Source: Rubrobacter sp.
GTDB taxonomy: Bacteria; Actinomycetota; Rubrobacteria; Rubrobacterales; Rubrobacteraceae
NCBI GenBank assembly: GCA_013815575.1
Contig: JACDFX010000160.1
Coordinates: 1 to 5,544 of the forward strand
Direction of reading: 5' to 3'
DNA: 5,544 nt
Shown: one piece after another, positions 1-3,746 of the stretch
Layout of the letters: every line of letters starts with the position of its first letter
Numbering within the stretch: position 1 is the first letter of the stretch
Position numbers and translations under genes: made by a program
The notes under the pieces: model-generated
What the model was told of the DNA's origin: nothing
Databases searched by the model: none
Seen by the model: only the letters and a program-made list of their open reading frames with translations

Positions 1-170
1 GTGCGGCCCCGGCTCCCGCGAAGATGTCCAGGGAGGAGCGGGAGAGGATTAAGGCCGAGCGCCGGGCCGCTCGGGAGGCTGGCCAGCCCCTCAAAAAGCC
101 GGCAGATGAGGGATCTACCGGGTCCGGTAACGGGGACGCGGCCCCGGTAGAGACGGAAGAGAAGACCTAG
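1..170 (+). CDS. C-terminal end of an unidentified protein (5' partial)
   Basis: Reading in the frame that ends at the TAG at 168-170, the sequence stays open to the left edge, so the gene begins outside the window. About 55 residues are visible. They start Ala/Pro-rich, continue with an Arg/Glu/Lys-rich helical stretch (SREERERIKAERRAAREAG) and end in a Gly/Ser/Asp/Glu-rich tail. This looks like a disordered, charged C-terminal extension, and no domain or catalytic motif is visible. An ATG at 24 could in principle start a 48-residue protein, but no Shine-Dalgarno sequence precedes it, so a tail of a longer protein is more likely. The next gene follows 15 bases downstream on the same strand, which suggests co-transcription. 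The function cannot be told from this fragment. Confidence 0.6.
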   Translation, partial: AAPAPAKMSREERERIKAERRAAREAGQPLKKPADEGSTGSGNGDAAPVETEEKT

Positions 171-173
171 GGC

Positions 174-182
174 GGGGAGGGG
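174..182 (+). promoter_or_regulatory. Ribosome binding site of the coiled-coil gene
   Basis: The run GGGGAGGGG lies just before the GTG at 186. Its GGAGG core (176-180) is five bases from the start codon, and it fixes GTG 186 as the start. It sits in the 15-base gap after the preceding stop codon. Confidence 0.7.
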
Positions 183-185
183 ATC

Positions 186-1058
186 GTGGAAGAGGGAGAT
201 CGGCGCGAGGACAACGGCGGTCCCCCCGTGGATGTCGCCGAGCTAGAGGGTAGGATCGGGGCAAAAGACGACCGCATCCGGGATCTTCTGGAGGAGATCA
301 CGGCCACCCGACTCGCGGCCGACGAGGCCCGCGCGGCGCGGGAGGCGGGGGAGGGGCACGTCGAGGCCCTAAACCAGGATCGGGCCAGGCTCCGGGATCG
401 GGTTCGCGAGCTCGAAGAAGAGGCCCGCGGGCGCCGGCGCCGGAGGGAGGGCTCGGAGCGCCGGATCTCACGCCTGGAGCGCGAGATCGAACGCAAGGAC
501 GGCGAGATAGCCCGCCGCGACCATCTCCTGAAGCGCGGCGCCGAAGGCCTCGAAGAGGCGAACAGGGCCGCCCAACAAGAATCCTCCCGCAAAGACGACG
601 CCCTACAGCGGGCGCTCGGCAGGGTCGAGGGGTTGGAGCGTGACCTGGAGGGCAGGGAGGCCGAGATCTCCGACCTTCAGAACCAAATTGAGGCGCTGAG
701 GGCCGAACTAGACTCCGAACGCGAACTGCGAGAAAGCCTCGCGGACCCCGAAAACCGCCTGAGGGCGGGCATCGAGCTCTTCAACGACTCCGGGGGGTGC
801 GACGACATGAACGCCCTCTCCCGGTCTCTGGGCCGGCCAGAGGTCCACGTCAGCCTCCAGGACGGGGAGGAACCGGCGGCCAGGATCCACTTCACCTGGC
901 AGGGCGTCACCTGGCAGACCTACGCCGCCGACCCCAACCCCGCCGTGAGAGAACCCCGCGTCTACCTCGAAAGCTCCGGCGAGGACCTCTCCGGCGTGGA
1001 CCGTGAACCCCCAAACGCCCGTGTGGTCCCCGGCGGTCGCGTGGCCTTGGGCCTCTAG
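186..1058 (+). CDS. Coiled-coil protein with C-terminal domain of unknown function
   Basis: This 290-residue protein starts at GTG 186 behind a strong purine-rich ribosome binding site. Residues 15 to about 187 are almost entirely charged helix with heptad-like spacing of Leu/Ile and abundant Glu/Arg, typical of a long coiled coil. A strongly basic patch, RGRRRRRE, lies at 81-88, and a K-D-[DG]-x-[IL] pattern recurs near 27, 104 and 136. From about 190 the composition changes to a compact, probably globular region. It contains GIELFNDSG, a short helix ALSRSLGRPEV, aromatic-rich strands (HFTWQGVTWQTY) and a closing ARVVPGGRVALGL segment. There is no signal peptide or membrane segment, so it is probably cytoplasmic. 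I do not recognise the family. SMC-like resemblance reflects only the coiled coil, since no Walker motifs are present. It probably shares a transcript with the upstream gene and ends 4 bases from the convergent Tat gene. Confidence 0.85.
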   Translation: MEEGDRREDNGGPPVDVAELEGRIGAKDDRIRDLLEEITATRLAADEARAAREAGEGHVEALNQDRARLRDRVRELEEEARGRRRRREGSERRISRLEREIERKDGEIARRDHLLKRGAEGLEEANRAAQQESSRKDDALQRALGRVEGLERDLEGREAEISDLQNQIEALRAELDSERELRESLADPENRLRAGIELFNDSGGCDDMNALSRSLGRPEVHVSLQDGEEPAARIHFTWQGVTWQTYAADPNPAVREPRVYLESSGEDLSGVDREPPNARVVPGGRVALGL

Positions 1059-1062
1059 CCGG

Positions 1063-1254
1063 TCAGCTTTTGGGGTGCTCGTCGTCCCGGTTCTCGGTCT
1101 CCCGAAGCTCTTTTTTGGGCTTGTCCCCGCCGAGGTTGTCCACGAAGTCGTGGACGCCGCGGCCCACGGAGCGGAAGAGGTCCGCGATGCGGCGGGGTCC
1201 CATGACGAGGAAGACGAGGACGACCAGGAGTATCTCGATGAGGCCGAGGGTCAC
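1063..1254 (-). CDS. TatA/TatB-family twin-arginine translocase subunit
   Basis: This 63-residue protein has the TatA/B layout: a very short N-terminus, one membrane helix (about residues 3-18, LGLIEILLVVLVFLVM), a Gly-Pro hinge followed by basic residues (GPRRI, 19-23), an amphipathic helix (ADLFRSVGRGVHDFVDNL) and a short charged, disordered tail. TatA/B proteins assemble with TatC to move folded proteins bearing twin-arginine signals across the membrane. The start is taken as GTG 1254, whose GTGA overlaps the TGA of the SRPBCC gene, so translation is probably coupled. No clear Shine-Dalgarno sequence precedes it. Two oddities stand out: Glu at residue 7 in the membrane helix is TatB-like, and the hinge has Met-Gly where TatA proteins normally have Phe-Gly. 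No tatC is in the window. The family is fairly certain, but TatA versus TatB is not. Confidence 0.82.
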   Translation of the reverse strand: MTLGLIEILLVVLVFLVMGPRRIADLFRSVGRGVHDFVDNLGGDKPKKELRETENRDDEHPKS

Positions 1255-1697
1255 CCGAGCCGCCGGGCTTCCATCAAGTGTTTGAGGCGAGAGAGGGAGC
1301 GTTCGCCGTTGGTGCGGGCGAAGCGCTCCGCGCCGACGAGGCGGGCGGCCCGGTCGAGGAACCCGCGCTTGAGGTGGAACTCGCCTTCGTAGGAGACCCG
1401 GCAGCCGCCGTTCGCGTCCGGGAAGATATCCACCCGACCGCCGCCCTCGACGGTGGAAACGTAGGCCCAGCGGACGGTCGTGATGCTGTGCTCCAGCACC
1501 TTCACTTCCGGGCGGATCCTGCCGATGGGGCTCTCGATCTCCAGCTTGTAGGTATCCTCCCCAAGCGGCTCGATTCCCTCGACACCGACCATCCACTGCT
1601 CCGCGTTGCGGAAGTCGCCCACGAAGGCGGCCACCAGCTCCGGCGGGGCGGCTATCCGCTCCTCGATGGTTACGGCGCCCTTGTCCCCGCCGCTCAT
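1251..1697 (-). CDS. SRPBCC-fold protein (polyketide cyclase / CoxG-like)
   Basis: The 148-residue product has the length and pattern of the START/SRPBCC superfamily, whose helix-grip fold encloses a hydrophobic ligand cavity. It has an opening strand VTIEERIAAP, the helix PPELVAAFVGDFRNAEQWMV typical of the 'wafxlltdpe..pxW' segment, alternating strands through 45-110 (YKLEIESPIGRIRPEVKVLE, VRWAYVSTVEGGGRVDIFP, CRVSYEGEFHLK) and a long C-terminal helix from about 112. Nothing identifies a ligand or an enzymatic role. ATG 1697 is preferred because its ATGA overlaps the metallopeptidase stop codon; a GTG at 1703 would add only two residues. A GGAGGAG (1715-1709) lies 11 bases upstream, inside the preceding gene. 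The gene is the middle member of a coupled operon and overlaps the Tat gene by four bases. Confidence 0.83.
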   Translation of the reverse strand: MSGGDKGAVTIEERIAAPPELVAAFVGDFRNAEQWMVGVEGIEPLGEDTYKLEIESPIGRIRPEVKVLEHSITTVRWAYVSTVEGGGRVDIFPDANGGCRVSYEGEFHLKRGFLDRAARLVGAERFARTNGERSLSRLKHLMEARRLG

Positions 1698-2062
1698 CCC
1701 CACCCCAGCTCCTCCAGCCGGTCCTCGTCGAAGCCGAAGTGGTGGGCGACCTCGTGGACGACCGTTATCCGGATCTGCTCTTCCAACTCCTCCTGCCAGA
1801 AATCCCGCTCCAGCGGGCCCCGGAAGATCGTAATCTTGTCAGGCAGGATCCCGTAATACCCAGCCCCCCGCTCCGTGAGCGGCACCCCCTCATACAACCC
1901 GTAGAGCGTATCCCCTTCCTCGCCCGCGACGAGCGGAGAGGACAGCTCCGGCCACTCGTCCACCACTATGGCGACGTTGTCCAGAAGCTCCGCAAGCTCT
2001 GTCGGCAACCCCTCGAGTGCCCTCTCGACAAGCTCGTAAAAGTCCACTGTTTCTTTGTTCAT
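1694..2062 (-). CDS. Zincin-like metallopeptidase (minimal metalloprotease, PF06262-type)
   Basis: The 122-residue product carries the zinc-protease signature HEVAHHFGFDE at 103-113. His103 and His107 are predicted zinc ligands and Glu104 the catalytic base; position 113, a Glu in an HExxHxxGxxE arrangement, is the probable third ligand. The length, the N-terminal helix (FYELVERALEGLPTELAELL), the strand NVAIVVDEWP, the LYGLYEGVPLTERG segment and the strand ITIFRGPLE before the motif all match the small cytoplasmic 'zinicin-like metallopeptidase' family (DUF1025/PF06262) that is common in actinobacteria. The substrate of these proteins is generally unknown. No signal peptide or membrane segment is visible. 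The start is ATG 2062; the open frame runs much further upstream but only as a shadow across the divergent gene and rarA. No Shine-Dalgarno sequence precedes the ATG, and a TACAAT -10 box lies seven bases away, suggesting a leaderless mRNA. It is the first gene of the coupled operon. Confidence 0.88.
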   Translation of the reverse strand: MNKETVDFYELVERALEGLPTELAELLDNVAIVVDEWPELSSPLVAGEEGDTLYGLYEGVPLTERGAGYYGILPDKITIFRGPLERDFWQEELEEQIRITVVHEVAHHFGFDEDRLEELGWG

Positions 2063-2069
2063 AAACCTA

Positions 2070-2075
2070 ATTGTA
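2070..2075 (-). promoter_or_regulatory. Probable -10 box, leaderless promoter of the metallopeptidase operon
   Basis: On the minus strand TACAAT occupies 2075-2070, one mismatch from TATAAT, and is separated from ATG 2062 by seven bases (TAGGTTT). Transcription would then begin at or within a base or two of the start codon. No Shine-Dalgarno sequence exists in the gap. I see no convincing -35 hexamer at 16-18 bases upstream. Confidence 0.6.
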
Positions 2076-2095
2076 CATGGGCGCGCGGATGCTTC

Positions 2096-2116
2096 GCCCG
2101 CGGCCGCGTGGCGGGC
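2096..2116. repeat. Small inverted repeat in the divergent promoter region
   Basis: GCCCGC (2096-2101) and GCGGGC (2111-2116) are perfect inverted copies separated by nine bases. They abut the putative plus-strand -10 box at 2117 and lie upstream of the minus-strand -10 box. The placement would suit an operator, but six-base GC-only arms can occur by chance in DNA of this composition. Confidence 0.25.
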
Positions 2117-2122
2117 TAGAAT
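2117..2122 (+). promoter_or_regulatory. Possible -10 box for the 78-residue gene
   Basis: TAGAAT at 2117-2122 differs from TATAAT at one position and would start transcription near 2129, giving a leader of about 30 bases that contains the GGAGG of the next gene. No good -35 element is visible, so this is weaker than the two leaderless candidates. Confidence 0.35.
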
Positions 2123-2145
2123 CACCCTTTGACGAGGTTCTGGAT

Positions 2146-2150
2146 GGAGG
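2146..2150 (+). promoter_or_regulatory. Ribosome binding site deciding the TTG start
   Basis: GGAGG at 2146-2150 is followed seven bases later by TTG at 2158, ideal spacing for initiation. The earlier in-frame candidates (TTG 2071, ATG 2077, ATG 2089) have no such motif and overlap the opposing promoter. Confidence 0.6.
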
Positions 2151-2157
2151 TGCGCTT

Positions 2158-2394
2158 TTGAGGTTTTTGTCCGGCTCTCGCCCGGGGCGGTGGATGGTGT
2201 GGCTGTTCTACAGGGCGGCCAACAGGCCCCTGCCCGTGCCGCACGCGGCGGAGTGGATGATGATACCGGACCACTCCGTGGACCAGGTCCTCGAAACCGG
2301 CGCCCTCCGCAGCCTCTACCCCCAGGACGTTCTCGAAGCCGCCCGCCGCATGGACCGCCAGCGCCGCGAGCATGACGAGCTGCACAAGGGCTGA
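2158..2394 (+). CDS. Small protein of unknown function (78 residues)
   Basis: With the TTG start chosen by the upstream GGAGG, the product has 78 residues and ends at TGA 2392-2394. The N-terminus is basic and aromatic (RFLSGSRPGRWMVWLFYRAA, residues 2-21). It is followed by NRPLPVPHAAEWMMIP, an amphipathic segment HSVDQVLETGALRSLYP, and a charged C-terminal helix ending in DELHKG. The hydrophobic stretch at 12-18 is too short for a membrane helix. I do not recognise the family. The good ribosome binding site, the position between divergent promoters and the lack of a better gene on the other strand support it as real. It lies 41 bases before rarA on the same strand, but rarA seems to have its own promoter, so a shared function cannot be assumed. 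Confidence 0.62.
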   Translation: MRFLSGSRPGRWMVWLFYRAANRPLPVPHAAEWMMIPDHSVDQVLETGALRSLYPQDVLEAARRMDRQRREHDELHKG

Positions 2395-2423
2395 TCCCAC
2401 CGTAAAGCCTCTCCCTCCGCCGG

Positions 2424-2429
2424 TATACT
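2424..2429 (+). promoter_or_regulatory. Probable -10 box, leaderless promoter of rarA
   Basis: TATACT at 2424-2429 is one mismatch from TATAAT and stands six bases before the GTG start of rarA at 2436. This places the transcription start at or next to the start codon. No Shine-Dalgarno sequence is present in the 41-base gap close to the GTG. A -35 hexamer is not obvious. Confidence 0.6.
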
Positions 2430-2435
2430 CTGCCC

Positions 2436-3728
2436 GTGGACCTCTTCGACCAATCGGGCGCGGACAATCTCTCCCGACGCGCCCCGCTCGCCGAACGCCT
2501 GCGCCCGAAGGTGCTGGGCGAGGTCGTGGGGCAGGCGCATCTTACGGGCGAGGGTGGACCCCTTGGCGCCGTGGTGGAGCGGGGCAGGATCGGCTCCCTC
2601 GTCCTCTGGGGACCGCCTGGCACGGGAAAGACGACCCTTGCCCGCGTGCTCGCCGGCACGGTCGAGGAGGAGTTCGTTCCCCTGAGCGCCGTCACGAGCG
2701 GCGTCAAAGACCTCCGCGGCGCCCTCGACGCCGCCCGCGAACGCCTCAAGTACGGGGACCGGGGCACGCTCCTCTTCGTGGACGAGGTCCACCGCTTCAA
2801 CAAGGCCCAGCAGGACGCGCTCCTGCCGGCCCTGGAGGAGGGGCTCGTGGACTTTATCGGGGCGACGACGGAGAACCCGTCCTTCGAGGTGACGGCCCCG
2901 CTGCTCTCCCGCTCGCGCGTCTTGCGGCTGCGGCCGTTGGCCGAGGAGGATCTTGGAGCGCTGCTGGAACGGGGGACCGAAGAGCTCGGGGTCTCCATTT
3001 CCGGAGATGGGCGCGAGTACCTGCTGAGCCTGGCGGGCGGGGACGGACGGAGGATGCTGAACGCCCTCGAAGTGGCGGCGGCCGGCACGAAGCGCATCGA
3101 GGCGGCGGACGTGGAGCGGGCGGTGGGGCAGAGGGCACTCCGCTACGGGCGGGAGGAGCACTACGACGTCATAAGCGCCTTTATCAAGAGCGTGCGCGGC
3201 GGGGACCCGGACGCGGCTTTGCACTATCTGGCGAGGATGTTGGAGGCGGGTGAGGACCCTGTTTTCGTGGCCCGGCGGCTCGTGATCCTGGCCTCAGAAG
3301 ACATCGGTAACGCCGACCCGCACGGCCTACCGCTCGCCATCGCCGCCACCGAGGCCGTCCGGCTCATAGGTATGCCAGAGGGCCGCATCCCGCTCGCCCA
3401 GGCGACGACATACCTCGCTTCCACCGCAAAATCCAACGCCGCCTACGCCGGCATCAACACCGCCCTCGACGACGTGCGGCGTCAGACCACGCCGGAGGTT
3501 CCGCTCTCACTTCGCAACTCCAGGACGGACTTGATGAGGAGCGAGGGCTACGGCGCGGGCTACCGCTACGCCCACGACGACGCGCCGGAGGGAATGAACG
3601 ACCATTACCTGCCCGAGGAGCTGAGGGACCGAGTGTACTACGAGCCCAAGGAGAGCGGGGCGGAGGCCGGGATCAAGGAGCGGTTGGATCGGTGGCGGGA
3701 AGCTAGAGAGCAGCGGTCAGGGGGCTGA
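2436..3728 (+). CDS. rarA: Replication-associated recombination protein A (AAA+ ATPase RarA/MgsA)
   Basis: The 430-residue product is a full-length member of the RarA/MgsA/Mgs1/WRNIP1 family, a clamp-loader-like AAA+ ATPase acting at stalled or gapped replication forks together with single-strand-binding protein. Visible elements in order are: the N-terminal PLAERLRPKVLGEVVGQAHL segment (17-36), Walker A GPPGTGKT (59-66), Walker B LLFVDEVHRF (112-121), sensor 1 GATTENPSF (142-150), an arginine-finger region SRSRV (158-162) and sensor 2 GDGRRMLN (202-209). The family-specific C-terminal helical and tetramerisation domain follows, with HYDVISAFIKSVRGGDPDAA (242-261), LASEDIGNADP (285-295) and NAAYAGINTA (334-343). 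All catalytic motifs are intact. GTG 2436 is the only start consistent with the family N-terminus and the TATACT box just upstream. The gene converges on the glycosyltransferase-like gene with 18 bases between them. Confidence 0.97.
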   Translation: MDLFDQSGADNLSRRAPLAERLRPKVLGEVVGQAHLTGEGGPLGAVVERGRIGSLVLWGPPGTGKTTLARVLAGTVEEEFVPLSAVTSGVKDLRGALDAARERLKYGDRGTLLFVDEVHRFNKAQQDALLPALEEGLVDFIGATTENPSFEVTAPLLSRSRVLRLRPLAEEDLGALLERGTEELGVSISGDGREYLLSLAGGDGRRMLNALEVAAAGTKRIEAADVERAVGQRALRYGREEHYDVISAFIKSVRGGDPDAALHYLARMLEAGEDPVFVARRLVILASEDIGNADPHGLPLAIAATEAVRLIGMPEGRIPLAQATTYLASTAKSNAAYAGINTALDDVRRQTTPEVPLSLRNSRTDLMRSEGYGAGYRYAHDDAPEGMNDHYLPEELRDRVYYEPKESGAEAGIKERLDRWREAREQRSGG

Positions 3729-3746
3729 CACCCGTGGTCGGCGCTT

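Noticed and set aside
167..592. 141-codon minus-strand open frame opposite the coiled-coil gene
   Set aside because: Ser/Arg-rich low-complexity translation typical of an antisense shadow of Glu/Arg-rich coding sequence in high-GC DNA. The plus-strand gene has a strong ribosome binding site.
1029..1062. CCGGC ... GCCGG hairpin at the end of the coiled-coil gene as a terminator
   Set aside because: The short arms enclose a long interior and the T-run after it is weak and offset. Arms of this size are expected by chance at this GC content.
1278..1856. 192-codon plus-strand open frame opposite the SRPBCC and metallopeptidase genes
   Set aside because: It is antisense to two recognisable proteins that have coupled starts, and its translation shows no family pattern.
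2063..3097. Upstream extension of the metallopeptidase reading frame across the 78-residue gene and rarA
   Set aside because: The extension is Ser/Arg/Pro-rich shadow sequence antisense to rarA. The protein family starts near ATG 2062, which also has a -10 box directly before it.
2316..3253. Long open frames on both strands inside rarA
   Set aside because: rarA has all expected AAA+ motifs in a single frame, so the others are compositional shadows.
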